The notes under the pieces are model-generated. The model was not told the origin of the DNA and ran no database searches. It saw nothing but the letters and a program-made list of their open reading frames with translations. The translations under genes were made by a program, and so were the position numbers. A DNA stretch of 39,866 nt from assembly GCA_946478975.1 (NCBI GenBank), contig CAMLEO010000022.1, forward strand, positions 1 to 39,866, read 5' to 3'. This DNA comes from an uncultured Steroidobacter sp. Its GTDB lineage: Bacteria > Pseudomonadota > Gammaproteobacteria > Steroidobacterales > Steroidobacteraceae. This document shows, one piece after another, positions 16,387 to 25,989 of this stretch (within the stretch, counting starts at the first letter, position 1; every line of letters starts with the position of its first letter).

Positions 16387-17799
16387 ATGAGCAAACCCCT
16401 ACATTTTCATGAAGATCGATTGTTTCCGTCGGACCCGACGGTGCGCGCGATTGCGCAGCGCCTGTACGCGGTGGTTCGCGATCTGCCGATCCTGAGCCCG
16501 CACGGCCACACGGATCCGCAGTGGTTCTCGAACAATGCGCCCTTCGGTAATGCCACCGAGCTGCTGCTCGCGCCGGACCATTATTTGTTTCGAATGCTGT
16601 ACAGCCAGGGCCTGGATCTGAACGAGCTGGGCGTCGCGTCGCGCCGTGGCCCGTCGAACGCGAATCCTCGCGAGGCATGGCGCAAGTTCGCGGCGCATTT
16701 TTACTTGTTCAACGGCACGCCGTCGTGGCTGTGGCTGAACTATGTGTTCGCGAAGGTGTTCGGTTTCCAGGTGCGCCTCGATGCCGAGACTGCCGATCAT
16801 TACTTCGATGTCATCGGCGAGAAGCTCGCCACCGATGCGTTCCGGCCGCGCGCGCTGTTCGATCGTTTCAAGATCGAAGTGCTGGCGACCACCGAGTCGC
16901 CGGTCGATACGCTCGATCATCATCACAAGATTCGCAACAGCGGCTGGAAAGGTCGTGTCGTCACCGCTTATCGCCCCGATGCCGTGATCGATCCGGAGCA
17001 TGAGTCTTTCCAGGACTCGCTGAAACAGTTCGCCGAGATCACCGGCGAAGACGTGTTCTCCTGGAGTGGATATCTCAACGCGCATCGCAAGCGTCGCGCG
17101 GATTTCGCGAAAGCCGGTGCGACCTCGACCGATCACGGTCATCCGACCGCGTTGACGGCCGATCTGAGCGACGCCGACGCGAAACGTTTGTTTGAAAAAG
17201 TCACCAGCGGCAATTTCACGCCCGCGGACGCCGAGTTGTTCCGTGCGGCCATGCTGGTCGAGATGGCGAAGATGAGCGCGGACGACGGACTGGTGATGCA
17301 GATCCATCCCGGCTCGTTCCGCAATCACAATCGCTGGTTGTTTGAAACATTCGGCCGCGACAAGGGCGCGGACATTCCGGCGAAGACCGAGTACGTGCAG
17401 GCGCTGCGGCCGTTGCTGGACCGCTTCGGCAACAGCAAGACCGTCTCGATCATTCTGTTCACGCTGGATGAAACGGTGTACAGCCGCGAGCTCGCGCCGC
17501 TGGCTGGTCACTATCCGGCGCTGAAGCTCGGCCCGGCCTGGTGGTTCCACGACAGTCCGGAAGGCATGATGCGCTTCCGCGAATACACCACCGAAACGGC
17601 GGGCTTCTACAATACTGTGGGCTTCAACGACGACACGCGCGCGTTCCTGTCCATTCCCGCTCGCCACGATCTCGCTCGCCGCACCGATTGCGTCTACCTG
17701 GCGCGGCTGGTGTCGGAGCATCGCATCGATGAGGACGCCGCGGCCCAGGTCGCGAGCGATCTCACTTATCGGCTGCCGAAACAGGCTTACAAGCTGTAA
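16387..17799 (+). CDS. uxaC: glucuronate/galacturonate isomerase
   Basis: The 470-residue product matches UxaC over its length. It has the metal-binding motif SPHGHTDPQWF near residue 38, LFRMLYSQGLDL, ATTESPVDTLDHHH, the MQIHPGSFRNHN motif, and the C-terminal GPAWWFHDSPEGMMRFRE. Reaction: D-glucuronate to D-fructuronate, or D-galacturonate to D-tagaturonate, in the cytoplasm. No Shine-Dalgarno sequence is evident before ATG 16387, and the predicted 5' leader is short. It is the first gene of a likely uxaC-kduI-kduD operon, 30 bases ahead of kduI, with operator copy E just upstream. The product feeds the reductase at 12036-13493. Confidence 0.94.
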   Translation: MSKPLHFHEDRLFPSDPTVRAIAQRLYAVVRDLPILSPHGHTDPQWFSNNAPFGNATELLLAPDHYLFRMLYSQGLDLNELGVASRRGPSNANPREAWRKFAAHFYLFNGTPSWLWLNYVFAKVFGFQVRLDAETADHYFDVIGEKLATDAFRPRALFDRFKIEVLATTESPVDTLDHHHKIRNSGWKGRVVTAYRPDAVIDPEHESFQDSLKQFAEITGEDVFSWSGYLNAHRKRRADFAKAGATSTDHGHPTALTADLSDADAKRLFEKVTSGNFTPADAELFRAAMLVEMAKMSADDGLVMQIHPGSFRNHNRWLFETFGRDKGADIPAKTEYVQALRPLLDRFGNSKTVSIILFTLDETVYSRELAPLAGHYPALKLGPAWWFHDSPEGMMRFREYTTETAGFYNTVGFNDDTRAFLSIPARHDLARRTDCVYLARLVSEHRIDEDAAAQVASDLTYRLPKQAYKL

Positions 17800-17829
17800 C
17801 GGCAGCCCCGCTCAATTCGAGGGTTTCCC

Positions 17830-18678
17830 GTGTTCAAGAAAACGTATCACGCCACGCATCCCGACATGATGGAAGGCGTCAGCAACGAGCAGCTGCGCGA
17901 ACGCTACCTGGTCGAGAGTCTGTTCAACGAGAACGCGATCGCGCTCAACTACACGCATTACGAGCGCTTCGTGATCGGCGGCGTCATGGCTTCGGGCCAG
18001 GCAGTGCGCCTGCCGGAGCAGACCGAGCCGGCGTCGGCGAAAGGCAAGACGTTCCTCGAACGCCGCGAGCTCGGCGTCGTGAACATCGGCAAGACCGCCG
18101 GCAAAGTCACATTGGACGGCACAGCCTACAACCTCGCGCCCAAGGACGGTTTGTATGTTCCGATGGGCACCAAGGATGTGGTGTTCGAAGCGGCGAAGGC
18201 GGGCGAGAGCGCGAAGTTCTATCTCGCATCCACGCCGGCGCATGCGCGTTTCGAGGCCGTGCACATTTCGATCGACAAGGCTGTGCCGCTGGAGCGTGGC
18301 GCGGCGGAAACGTCGAATGAACGCACCATCTACCAGTACATCGTGCCGGCGACCTGCAAATCTTCGCAGCTGCTGCTGGGCATGACCTTGCTGAAGTCGG
18401 GCAGCGTGTGGAACACCATGCCGCCGCACCTGCACGACCGTCGCTCCGAGGTTTATTTCTATTTCGATCTCGAAGGCGAGCAGCGCGTGATGCACTTCAT
18501 GGGCGAGCCGGATGAGATGCGCAGCCTGGTGGTGCGCAACGAAGAAGCTGTGTTGTCGCCGCCGTGGTCCATTCACATGGGCGCGGGCACGCGCAACTAC
18601 AGCTTCATCTGGGCAATGGGCGGCGAGAATCTGGACTACACCGACATGAATGTCCTCGACATCTGTCAATTGAAGTGA
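17830..18678 (+). CDS. kduI: 5-dehydro-4-deoxy-D-glucuronate isomerase
   Basis: The 282-residue cupin protein has KduI hallmarks: [36 protein letters not shown], the [16 protein letters not shown] segment providing two His and one Glu zinc ligands, and the fourth His in [11 protein letters not shown]. Reaction: 5-keto-4-deoxyuronate to 2,5-diketo-3-deoxygluconate (DKII), handling unsaturated uronates released by pectate or other lyases. The start codon is GTG at 17830, with CGAGGG upstream. Its stop codon TGA (18676-18678) overlaps an ATG of the kduD frame, and both genes are clearly co-transcribed. The usual KduI length is about 278 residues. Confidence 0.95.
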   Translation: MFKKTYHATHPDMMEGVSNEQLRERYLVESLFNENAIALNYTHYERFVIGGVMASGQAVRLPEQTEPASAKGKTFLERRELGVVNIGKTAGKVTLDGTAYNLAPKDGLYVPMGTKDVVFEAAKAGESAKFYLASTPAHARFEAVHISIDKAVPLERGAAETSNERTIYQYIVPATCKSSQLLLGMTLLKSGSVWNTMPPHLHDRRSEVYFYFDLEGEQRVMHFMGEPDEMRSLVVRNEEAVLSPPWSIHMGAGTRNYSFIWAMGGENLDYTDMNVLDICQLK

Positions 18679-18695
18679 TGCCGATTGAAGTAACC

Positions 18696-19460
18696 ATGAG
18701 TCAACCTCCTTCGTTTTCGCTGGCCGGCAAAGTGGCGCTCGTTACGGGCGTCAACACCGGCCTCGGTCAGGGCATTGCTGTCGCGCTGGCGCAGGCCGGC
18801 GCGGACATTGTCGGCGTCGCGCGTTCCAGTACGTCGGATACGGAGCGCGGCGTGGTCGCGGCCGGGCGTAAGTTTCATTCGCTGTATGCGGACCTCGAAC
18901 GCAGTCACGAAGCGCATCGAGTGGTGGCGCGGGCTGTTGAGGCGGCGGGTCCCGTTGATATTTTGATCAACAACGCCGGCATCATCCGGCGCGCCGATGC
19001 GCTGGTGTTTACCGAGCAGGACTGGGACGCGGCGTTGAATGTGAATTTGAAGACGCCGTTCTTCCTGGCGCAGGCAGTGGCGCAGCACCTGGTGAAGGAG
19101 GGGCGGGGCGGCAAGATCATCAACATCGCGTCGATGCTGTCGTTCCAAGGCGGCATTCGTACGGCGTCGTACACCGCCAGCAAGAGCGGCATCGCCGGCA
19201 TCACGCGCTTGCTCGCGAACGAGTGGGCCCAGCACGGCATCAACGTGAATGCGATTGCCCCGGGCTACTTCGAGACCAACAACACGACCGCCCTGCGAGC
19301 GGACGAGCAGCGTAACAAGGACATCCTGGGTCGAATCCCCGCCGGGCGCTGGGGCAAGCCCTCGGATTTGGGCGGTGCCGCCGTGTTCCTGGCATCCGCG
19401 GCGTCGGATTATGTCCACGGCACGATCCTGCCGGTGGATGGGGGCTGGCTCGCCCGCTGA
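18696..19460 (+). CDS. kduD: 2-dehydro-3-deoxy-D-gluconate 5-dehydrogenase
   Basis: A 254-residue short-chain dehydrogenase with cofactor motif TGVNTGLGQG, the NNAG strand (ILINNAGIIRR), catalytic Ser in IASMLSFQGG, and the Y-x-x-x-K pair in SYTASKSG. The C-terminus PVDGGWLAR is the usual KduD ending. Reaction: reduction of 2,5-diketo-3-deoxygluconate (DKII) to KDG, completing the unsaturated uronate branch. ATG 18696 is chosen because TGAAG lies five bases before it and because MSQPPSFSLAGKVALVTG aligns with known KduD openings. An ATG at 18678, overlapping the kduI stop as TGATG, would add six residues and is a fair alternative. Confidence 0.92.
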   Translation: MSQPPSFSLAGKVALVTGVNTGLGQGIAVALAQAGADIVGVARSSTSDTERGVVAAGRKFHSLYADLERSHEAHRVVARAVEAAGPVDILINNAGIIRRADALVFTEQDWDAALNVNLKTPFFLAQAVAQHLVKEGRGGKIINIASMLSFQGGIRTASYTASKSGIAGITRLLANEWAQHGINVNAIAPGYFETNNTTALRADEQRNKDILGRIPAGRWGKPSDLGGAAVFLASAASDYVHGTILPVDGGWLAR

Positions 19461-19478
19461 GTCTCTTCGCTCGGGCCG

Positions 19479-19505
19479 CCCCGTTAGGGAAAACCCCTAA
19501 AGGGG
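19479..19505 (+). terminator. possible terminator hairpin after kduD
   Basis: TTAGGG (19484-19489) pairs with CCCTAA (19495-19500) around a short A-rich loop, and CCCC (19479-19482) with GGGG (19502-19505) outside it. It lies about 20 bases after the kduD stop codon. There is no T tract, and the same bases include the NarL-like inverted heptamer noted in the findings, so the assignment is uncertain. Confidence 0.4.
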
Positions 19506-19629
19506 CGCGCGCGCGCCGTACAACACATTTTCGCGGCGCAATTTTGTTCAGACTCCGTCACTTGCGGCCAGTCCGGCCGGCTTATGTCGTACTCCGAACC
19601 CGCAAGTGGGCCCGACCACGGATCAAAAT

Positions 19630-22305
19630 ATGTCCGCTCTCGCTGGAAGCCTGGCAATCGACGCGCAGGGCGCGCTCGATGCTGTCTTCCACGGAGTCGC
19701 TATTGCGGTCCGCGATGGGACGGAAGCTCGCCTCATCTATGTGAATTCCGCCTTCGCCCGCCTGAGCGGCCATGAACCCGCCGAGCTGCTCGAACGCGGG
19801 CTGCAACTGTTGGGCGAACGAGTTCGCGATGCGGTCGCGGCCAGCGAACAGATCACCGTCGAATCTCTCATCCAACGTCGCAGCACCGGCTCATTGTGGA
19901 CGCGTGTAACAACGCGACCGTCCCAGCGTGACGCCCGGCAGACGGTCATCACCGTCGAAGACATCTCCGACTTCAAACGCGCTCGCGAATCGTTGCGCGC
20001 CAGTGAAGCAAGGCTCGAAATCGCAATGGAGGCGAGCGAGCTGTCGATGTGGGACTGGAACGTCGAGCGCGACGAGGTCTCATACAACGAACAATGGCGC
20101 GTGTCGCTCGGCATCGAGCCGCGCGAGCTGTTGAAGCGCGAGTCGCTCGCCGAACGTTTGATGCTGCCGTCGGACCAAGCGGTGCTCGATAAATTCGAAC
20201 GTCACTTCAACGGTGCCAGCCCCTATTTCGAATGTGAGTATCGGCTGCCGACGCGTGACGGAACAAACAAATGGTTTCTCGCGCACGCCAAGGTCGTGCG
20301 TCGCGACCCGGCCGGCAAACCGTTGCGCGTCATTGGCGTGCTCCAGGATATATCGCGCAGTAAACAAGATCAGCGCACCGCTCTCGATGTGGAGCAGCGT
20401 TGGGAACGCGCGATCCGCGGCACCTCCGACGGTTTGTATGAATGGGATTTGTTGACCGGCCACGTCTGGTACGCGAGCCGCTTTCGCGACATCGTCGGCT
20501 GCAGCGACACCGGCTTCCCCAACACGTTCCAGGCGTTTCAAAACGTCATGCATCCGGACGACCGCGGCGGCGTGCTGGCGAAGATCCGCCTGCACCTGGA
20601 GAATCAAAGCCGACTCGATCTGCGCTGTCGGGTCGTCGCTCGCGGCGGCAGCATTGTTTGGTGTCGTTTGCGCGGCGAGGCGGAGCGCGACGCGTCCGGA
20701 AGGCCGACGCGACTCGCAGGTTCATTGAGTGACATCAGCGCGCAGATCGAAGCCGAGAAGGCGCTGAGTCGCAGCCAGGATTTCTACGGCACGGTGCTCG
20801 ATTCGCTGCCGCTGTTCGTTGCCTACGCCGATCGCGACGAACGCATCGTGTATGCGAACCGAATGTTTCAAACATTCCTGGGCACGCCGCTCGCGGACTC
20901 GCGCGGACGTGTGATTCGCGAAGTGATCGGCGATCGTCGCTACGCTGCCATCGGGCCGTATGTCCGCGAAGCGTTGGAAGGCAAGACAGTCGAAGGCCAG
21001 GGCCGCTATCGAGATTCGAACGGTCATCCGGTGGATCTGGAAGCCGCATTCATTCCTCACTACGACGATGCCGGCGAGATTCAAGGCTGTTTCGTCGCCG
21101 CGCGTGACATCACCGAGAAACGTCTGCTCGAAGCGGAGCTGCGCCAGAGCCAGAAGATGGAAGCAGTCGGTCGCCTGACGGGCGGCATCGCGCACGACTT
21201 CAACAATCTGCTGTCGGTGATCGTCGGCAACATGCAGCTGCTGACGCGCTCGTTACAACAGACGCCGCGTCTCCTGCGGCAAGCCGAAACGGCGCTCAAT
21301 GCGGCGATGCGCGGCGGCGAGCTCATCAAACGCCTGCTCGCATTTGCGCGTCAGCAGGTGCTGGAGCCCAAGACTGTCGATCTCAATGCCGCGATCGGCG
21401 GGATGTACGAATTGCTGCGGCGCTCGCTGACGGGCGATATCGAGATTCAAAGACAGCTGGCTGCGGACACCTGGTTCACCCGAGCCGATCCCGGTCAGCT
21501 GGAGAACGCAGTGCTGAACCTGGTAATCAATGCGCGCGACGCGATGCCCCTCGGTGGTGTGATCACCATCGCGACTCGCAATGTGACGATCGGCGTCGAG
21601 CGCAGCTCGCGTGAAGATGGGCTCGCGCCGGGCGAATACGCGGTGCTGGAAGTCGCCGACACCGGTGCCGGCATGTCGCACGAAACGTTGAAGCGCGTGT
21701 TCGAGCCGTTTTTCACCACCAAGGAGCTGGGTAAAGGCAGCGGCCTCGGGTTGTCGATGGTGTATGGGTTCGTCAAACAATCGGGCGGCCATGTGAATAT
21801 CACCAGCGCGCCCCAGCAGGGAACGACAGTGCATCTGTACTTCCCTCGCTCGCATGCCGAAGCCGAGCGCCCGAGCAGCGACAGCCAGCCGCAGGCGGAT
21901 CTGCCCCGAGGCAGCGAGACCGTGTTGGTGGTTGAAGACAATGGCGAAGTGCGGGGCACCGCTGTTGAAATACTTACTAGCCTCGGCTATCGAGTGCTCG
22001 AAGCCGCGAACGGGCACCAGGCGCTGGAGCAATTCATGCGCTACCCCGATATCGCGCTGGTGTTCACGGACATCATGCTGCCGGGTGGGCTGCTCGGCAC
22101 ACAGCTGGTGGAAAAACTCACCGAGCGCCGTCCGGGCCTGAAGGTGCTGCTGACCTCCGGCTTCAGCGACAGCAGCCTGATGCATCGGAGTATGCTCGAC
22201 GGCACGGCGGAGCTGCTGCCCAAGCCGTATCAACTGGAAGAACCGGCGCGCCGGGTGCGCGCACAACTAGATGGAAAAGAGGAGAACCAGCGTGTCCCGG
22301 CGTGA
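19630..22305 (+). CDS. multi-PAS hybrid histidine kinase with C-terminal receiver (module A)
   Basis: An 891-residue soluble kinase with no membrane segment. Four PAS/PAC units occupy roughly residues 10-115, 125-250, 260-375 and 385-500. The HisKA domain follows, with phospho-acceptor H522 in [11 protein letters not shown], then an HATPase domain ([37 protein letters not shown]). The C-terminal receiver has D814 in [10 protein letters not shown] and the conserved lysine in LPKPYQ. ATG 19630 is preferred over an upstream GTG at 19606. Its 3' end overlaps the REC-EAL gene by 14 bases, suggesting paired synthesis. Family knowledge: PAS sensors read small ligands, redox or light; the signal is not evident. 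Its nearest relative in the window is the kinase at 28328-30730. Confidence 0.9.
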   Translation: MSALAGSLAIDAQGALDAVFHGVAIAVRDGTEARLIYVNSAFARLSGHEPAELLERGLQLLGERVRDAVAASEQITVESLIQRRSTGSLWTRVTTRPSQRDARQTVITVEDISDFKRARESLRASEARLEIAMEASELSMWDWNVERDEVSYNEQWRVSLGIEPRELLKRESLAERLMLPSDQAVLDKFERHFNGASPYFECEYRLPTRDGTNKWFLAHAKVVRRDPAGKPLRVIGVLQDISRSKQDQRTALDVEQRWERAIRGTSDGLYEWDLLTGHVWYASRFRDIVGCSDTGFPNTFQAFQNVMHPDDRGGVLAKIRLHLENQSRLDLRCRVVARGGSIVWCRLRGEAERDASGRPTRLAGSLSDISAQIEAEKALSRSQDFYGTVLDSLPLFVAYADRDERIVYANRMFQTFLGTPLADSRGRVIREVIGDRRYAAIGPYVREALEGKTVEGQGRYRDSNGHPVDLEAAFIPHYDDAGEIQGCFVAARDITEKRLLEAELRQSQKMEAVGRLTGGIAHDFNNLLSVIVGNMQLLTRSLQQTPRLLRQAETALNAAMRGGELIKRLLAFARQQVLEPKTVDLNAAIGGMYELLRRSLTGDIEIQRQLAADTWFTRADPGQLENAVLNLVINARDAMPLGGVITIATRNVTIGVERSSREDGLAPGEYAVLEVADTGAGMSHETLKRVFEPFFTTKELGKGSGLGLSMVYGFVKQSGGHVNITSAPQQGTTVHLYFPRSHAEAERPSSDSQPQADLPRGSETVLVVEDNGEVRGTAVEILTSLGYRVLEAANGHQALEQFMRYPDIALVFTDIMLPGGLLGTQLVEKLTERRPGLKVLLTSGFSDSSLMHRSMLDGTAELLPKPYQLEEPARRVRAQLDGKEENQRVPA

Positions 22306-23488
22306 GAGGAATCTGTTACTCGCGGTGGACGATGAAGCCGACTTCCTGGAACTGATCGAGCAGATCGGCCGGGGCGTGGGCTGCACCGTGATCACCGCCA
22401 ACACAGCCGCCACGTTCCGCGAGCAGCTGTCTCAACGCGAGCCGGCACTGATCCTGCTGGATCTGCAGATGCCCGGCATGGACGGCATCGAGGCGCTGCG
22501 TTACCTGGCCCGGCAGAATGTGACTTCCGGAATTCTGCTCGCGAGCGGCATGGACCAGCGCGTGCTGGCCAGCGCGAGACAGCTCGGCGAATCGCTGGGA
22601 TTGAAGATGCTCGGCACGTTGCAGAAGCCGGCCATGCTCGAAGACATCGAGAGCCTGCTGGCCAAGCACCTGGAGCCGAACTCCCGCATCTCGGTGGAGG
22701 AGCTGCGCAAGGCGATCGATGAGCATGAGCTCATCGTCCACTATCAACCGAAGGTCGTTCGTGCCGCGAACGATTGGCACGTGCGCAGCGCCGAGGCGCT
22801 GGTGCGTTGGCGCCATCCGCGGCTCGGCCTGTTGTATCCGGGCGAGTTCCTGCCGCTGGCGGAGCAGTCCGGATTGATCGTCGATCTCACCGATTTCGTG
22901 CTCACCGACGCGATCCGGCAGATCGGTCACTGGGGCACGCGAGGTCTCGACCTCGGCGCGGCCGTGAACCTGTCGCCGCGGCTGGTGCAGGATTTGGAAT
23001 TTCCCGAGCGACTCACGCGCGTCCTGCGTGAGTTCGAAGTGCGTCCGGAACAGCTGACGCTGGAAGTGACCGAAGCTGCGTCGGTCGACGATCCCGAGCT
23101 GGTGATGGATATTTTCACGCGACTGCGCGTGAAGGGTGTGGGCCTGTCGCTCGATGACTTCGGCGTCGGCACGTCGTCATTGACGCTGCTTTATAAGATG
23201 CCGTTCAGCGAAGTGAAGATCGACGGTCTGCTGATTCAAGAAATCGCCGGCAGCAAGGCCGCGGCGACGGTAGTCAAAGCGATCGTCGAGCTGGCCCACA
23301 GCCTGTCGCTCACCGCATGCGCCGAAGGCATCGAAACATCGCCCGCGTTCGAGTTCCTGGAACAATGCGGCTGCGACGCCCTGCAGGGCGACTTCATTGC
23401 GTCGTCGATGCCGGCGTCGGAGATCGAGTCGTTCGTCGACGTTTGGAATGGCGCGGACCACACGCTGGTGCCGGTGGTCAGGAAATAA
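22292..23488 (+). CDS. REC-EAL c-di-GMP phosphodiesterase response regulator (module A)
   Basis: A GTG start at 22292 is chosen because AGGAG lies at an ideal 7-base spacing; an in-frame ATG at 22271 has no ribosome site. The 398-residue product has a receiver (acidic pair in AVDDEAD, phospho-acceptor D57 in LLDLQMPG, lysine in LQKPAM) and an EAL domain. All usual catalytic positions are seen: E in AEALVRW, N in AVNLSPR, E in LEVTEAA, DD in LDDFGVG, K in VKIDG, E in AEGIET and Q in LQGDF. It is therefore predicted to be active in c-di-GMP hydrolysis, controlled by phosphorylation, probably from the overlapping hybrid kinase (inferred). Its stop codon is three bases from that of the convergent kinase. 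Confidence 0.9.
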   Translation: MSRRERNLLLAVDDEADFLELIEQIGRGVGCTVITANTAATFREQLSQREPALILLDLQMPGMDGIEALRYLARQNVTSGILLASGMDQRVLASARQLGESLGLKMLGTLQKPAMLEDIESLLAKHLEPNSRISVEELRKAIDEHELIVHYQPKVVRAANDWHVRSAEALVRWRHPRLGLLYPGEFLPLAEQSGLIVDLTDFVLTDAIRQIGHWGTRGLDLGAAVNLSPRLVQDLEFPERLTRVLREFEVRPEQLTLEVTEAASVDDPELVMDIFTRLRVKGVGLSLDDFGVGTSSLTLLYKMPFSEVKIDGLLIQEIAGSKAAATVVKAIVELAHSLSLTACAEGIETSPAFEFLEQCGCDALQGDFIASSMPASEIESFVDVWNGADHTLVPVVRK

Positions 23489-23514
23489 CCGCTAACCGCC
23501 AACCGCCAACCGCT
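23487..23514 (+). repeat. four tandem 7-bp units at a convergent gene junction
   Basis: The units are AACCGCT, AACCGCC, AACCGCC and AACCGCT. The array contains the end of the REC-EAL stop codon and, on the minus strand, the stop codon and last residues (LAVGG) of the HisKA_3 kinase. Because the unit is not a multiple of three, a gain or loss would change the kinase C-terminus. Confidence 0.7.
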
Positions 23515-24967
23515 TCTTGTCTTTCGATTGACGCAGCAGATGTAACGGTGCCGTCAGCACGATGCGCGTGCCGGCGCCGGGCTCTTCGAACGCGATCGTG
23601 CCGCCGAGCATGCGGGCGCGATATTCCATGATCTTCAATCCCATGCCGGGCCGGCCCTGCGCGAGGCCTGCGCTCAGGCCGATGCCGTCATCGGCGATGG
23701 ACAGCTGCAGCTTGCGCCCGGTGGAGCGCAGGTCGATGTTGATTGACGTTGCCCGCGCGTAGCGAGCTGCATTCGTCGACGCCTCCTGCGCGATTCGATA
23801 CAGATGAGTCGCCGCGCCTTCTTCCAGGTCCGGCAGCTTTTGTCCGCCGGTGGTGAACGTGCACTCCAGGCTGTACATATCGCTGCATCGAGCGACCAGA
23901 TGTTTCAGCGCTTCCGGCAGACCGCCGCGTTCCAGGTTCACCGGCGCCAGGCCGCGAGCCAGCGAGCGCGTGCTCTGAATGGCGCGCGCGAGCAGATCGG
24001 TGATCTTGGTGACTTGCGCCGAGTACTGTGGCGACTCGCGCTCTACCTGCAGCTGCAAACCTTTCATGAGCAGTGACAGGCCGGTGAGCTCCTGGCCGAG
24101 GCCGTCGTGCAGGTCGCTGCCGAGGCGGCGCTGCTCGCGATTGGAAATCTCCAGGATCTCCTGCTCCAGCTCTTTGCGCTGGGTGACTTCCTGGACCGTG
24201 CACACCAGGCCGGAAACATTGCCGTGATCTCGCAGCGGTACGTGCGTGAATGTGAACCAGCGAACCGAGCCGTCGGCCGCGATCCAGGCTCGCTCCTGAT
24301 CCGTCAGCGGCCGGCCGGTGCGCATCGTGGTCGCAGCCTGCGCTTCGATGTCGACGACATTCTCTTCGGTCCACAGCTCGGAGAGGCGATGGCCAAGCAC
24401 AGCGTCGCGCGGCTTGTTCAACGTATCGAGCAAGGCGCGATTGACGACGGTCACGCGATTGTCGGTGTCGACGGCATAAATGATTTCCGGCAGGCTGTCG
24501 ATCAGCGTGCTCAGCAGGATGCGCTGTTCTTCCAAGGCCGTCTCCGCCCGGCGACGTTCTCGCCGCACGCGGGCCTCGGACAACGCGCGATTCACCACTG
24601 CCGGCAGGCGTTGCAGGCGATCTTTCAATACGTAGTCGGTGGCGCCGCTCTTCAGAGCTTCGATCGCGCGCTCCTCACCCAGCGAGCCGGAGACGAAGAT
24701 GAAAGGAATGTCGGCGGATCGCTCTAACACGATGCGCAGCGCCGTGAGACCATCGAATCCCGGCAAGGTGTAATCGGCGAGCACCAGGTCGGGCGGCTGG
24801 CCGGCAAGCGCCGCGCGGAAATCCTGCTCGGACATCACGTGACGCCAGCTGATGTCGAGGCCGTTGCGCTCCAGCTGCAGCTGAATCAGCTCGGCATCGT
24901 TGGGATCGTCCTCGAGCAGGACGAAGCGCAACGGTTCGGATGGTGAGTTTGCAGAATCCTTGTTCAT
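23492..24967 (-). CDS. REC-PAS-HisKA_3 histidine kinase (module A, inverted)
   Basis: A 491-residue soluble protein with an N-terminal receiver (residues 13-130; D65 in LVLADYTLPG, lysine in DYVLKDRLQRL), a PAS domain (about 155-275), a HisKA_3 dimerisation domain with H287 in SDLHDGLGQEL, and an HATPase domain (LYRIAQEASTNAARYA, ADDGIGL, GMGLKIMEYRARMLGG). Family knowledge: HisKA_3 kinases pair with NarL/LuxR-type regulators, and one is encoded divergently at 25183. The receiver at the N-terminus suggests that an upstream kinase feeds phosphate or a signal into this one. It lies opposite to its neighbours and shares a divergent promoter region of about 215 bases with the response regulator. 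The C-terminal codons form a 7-bp tandem repeat. Confidence 0.9.
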   Translation of the reverse strand: MNKDSANSPSEPLRFVLLEDDPNDAELIQLQLERNGLDISWRHVMSEQDFRAALAGQPPDLVLADYTLPGFDGLTALRIVLERSADIPFIFVSGSLGEERAIEALKSGATDYVLKDRLQRLPAVVNRALSEARVRRERRRAETALEEQRILLSTLIDSLPEIIYAVDTDNRVTVVNRALLDTLNKPRDAVLGHRLSELWTEENVVDIEAQAATTMRTGRPLTDQERAWIAADGSVRWFTFTHVPLRDHGNVSGLVCTVQEVTQRKELEQEILEISNREQRRLGSDLHDGLGQELTGLSLLMKGLQLQVERESPQYSAQVTKITDLLARAIQSTRSLARGLAPVNLERGGLPEALKHLVARCSDMYSLECTFTTGGQKLPDLEEGAATHLYRIAQEASTNAARYARATSINIDLRSTGRKLQLSIADDGIGLSAGLAQGRPGMGLKIMEYRARMLGGTIAFEEPGAGTRIVLTAPLHLLRQSKDKKRLAVGG

Positions 24968-25182
24968 GGGCCGATCTTCTAAGGTGCTTGGAACGTATCA
25001 CCATGTGAGCACTGTGGAAAATGGGGATTGCTCCATTCTTGTGCCGACGCCAGATTGAAGGTATGACCGCCAGGGATGGTGGGAATGCTGGCAATGCATG
25101 GAGCATGTTCAATTTGCCAGCCCGTCGCGCAGTAGCCATTGTTGCCGCCCCGGCTCGCGAAATACGTAGGAAACAACCAACC

Positions 25183-25872
25183 ATGGCCGATCCAACGCGG
25201 ATCCTGATCGTCGATGACCATCCGTTCGTGCGGGAAGGTTTGAAACAGTTGCTCGCCGGGCAAAGCGAGTTCGTGCTCGCCGGCGAAGCTGCATCGGTGC
25301 AGGCCGCGCAAACCGCGATCAACGGTGCCGAGCCCGATGTCGCTGTCGTCGACCTGGCGCTCGGGCCGGATGACGGCATCGAACTGGTGCGCTGGATCCG
25401 CAACGATCATCCCAACGTGCGCGTGCTGGTGCTGTCGATGCAGGACGAAGCACTGTATGCGGAGCGACTGCTGCGCCTGGGCGTCAGTGGTTATGTAATG
25501 AAGAATGTGGCCGGCACCGATTTTCTCGGCGCCTTGCGCAAGGTGGCCCGCGGCCAGCGACACGTCAGCTCGGCGATGGGCGAGCGGCTGCTCAGCCAGG
25601 TGGCGCGAGGCCGGTCGCCCGCGGCCGACGAAGATCCGGTTTCGGCACTTACCGATCGCGAGCTCGAAGTGTTTCGGTTGATCGGCGAAGGCATCAGCAC
25701 TCGCGAAATCTCCCAGCGGCTGGACCTGTCGATGAAAACCGTCGATGCCCATCGCCGCCACATGCGCGAGAAGCTGAACCTGCGCTCCACCAGCGAGCTG
25801 ATCCGTTACGCCACCCAATGGGTGTCCGATCGCGGCGGCGGCACCAGCGCTGCCCCTACGGGAACTCACTAA
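25183..25872 (+). CDS. NarL/LuxR-type response regulator (module A)
   Basis: The start is ATG 25183, with TAGGA upstream; the frame is open earlier but has no regulator sequence there. The 229-residue product has a receiver (ILIVDDHPFVREGL, D57 in AVVDLAL, lysine in YVMKNV) and a C-terminal GerE/LuxR helix-turn-helix (LTDRELEVFRLIGEGISTRE, LDLSMKTVDAHRRHMREKL). It most likely receives phosphate from the divergent HisKA_3 kinase at 23492-24967. It is a paralogue of the regulator at 27583-28311, sharing the order and spacing of motifs. Target promoters are unknown; a NarL-like inverted heptamer at 19492-19507 is a candidate. Confidence 0.92.
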   Translation: MADPTRILIVDDHPFVREGLKQLLAGQSEFVLAGEAASVQAAQTAINGAEPDVAVVDLALGPDDGIELVRWIRNDHPNVRVLVLSMQDEALYAERLLRLGVSGYVMKNVAGTDFLGALRKVARGQRHVSSAMGERLLSQVARGRSPAADEDPVSALTDRELEVFRLIGEGISTREISQRLDLSMKTVDAHRRHMREKLNLRSTSELIRYATQWVSDRGGGTSAAPTGTH

Positions 25873-25893
25873 GTAGAATCGCTCAGCCAGACC

Positions 25894-25916
25894 GGGCTAA
25901 GCCTTTGACTTAGCCC
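25894..25916 (+). terminator. hairpin between the module A regulator and module B kinase genes
   Basis: GGGCTAAG and CTTAGCCC form a perfect 8-bp stem with a 7-base loop (CCTTTGA), 21 bases after the regulator stop codon. No T tract follows, so termination may be partial. It marks the boundary between the two signalling modules. Confidence 0.45.
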
Positions 25917-25989
25917 CGAATTCTCCATCGACCGAGACCTTCCCCACAGTCTCGTCAAAGGCGCGGCCACCACCCCCGACATTAGGGGA

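Noticed and set aside
25984..25989. TTAGGGGA motif before the module B kinase as a NarL-type regulatory site
   Set aside because: It directly abuts the GTG start and is more simply a ribosome-binding site, and no properly spaced inverted partner is present.
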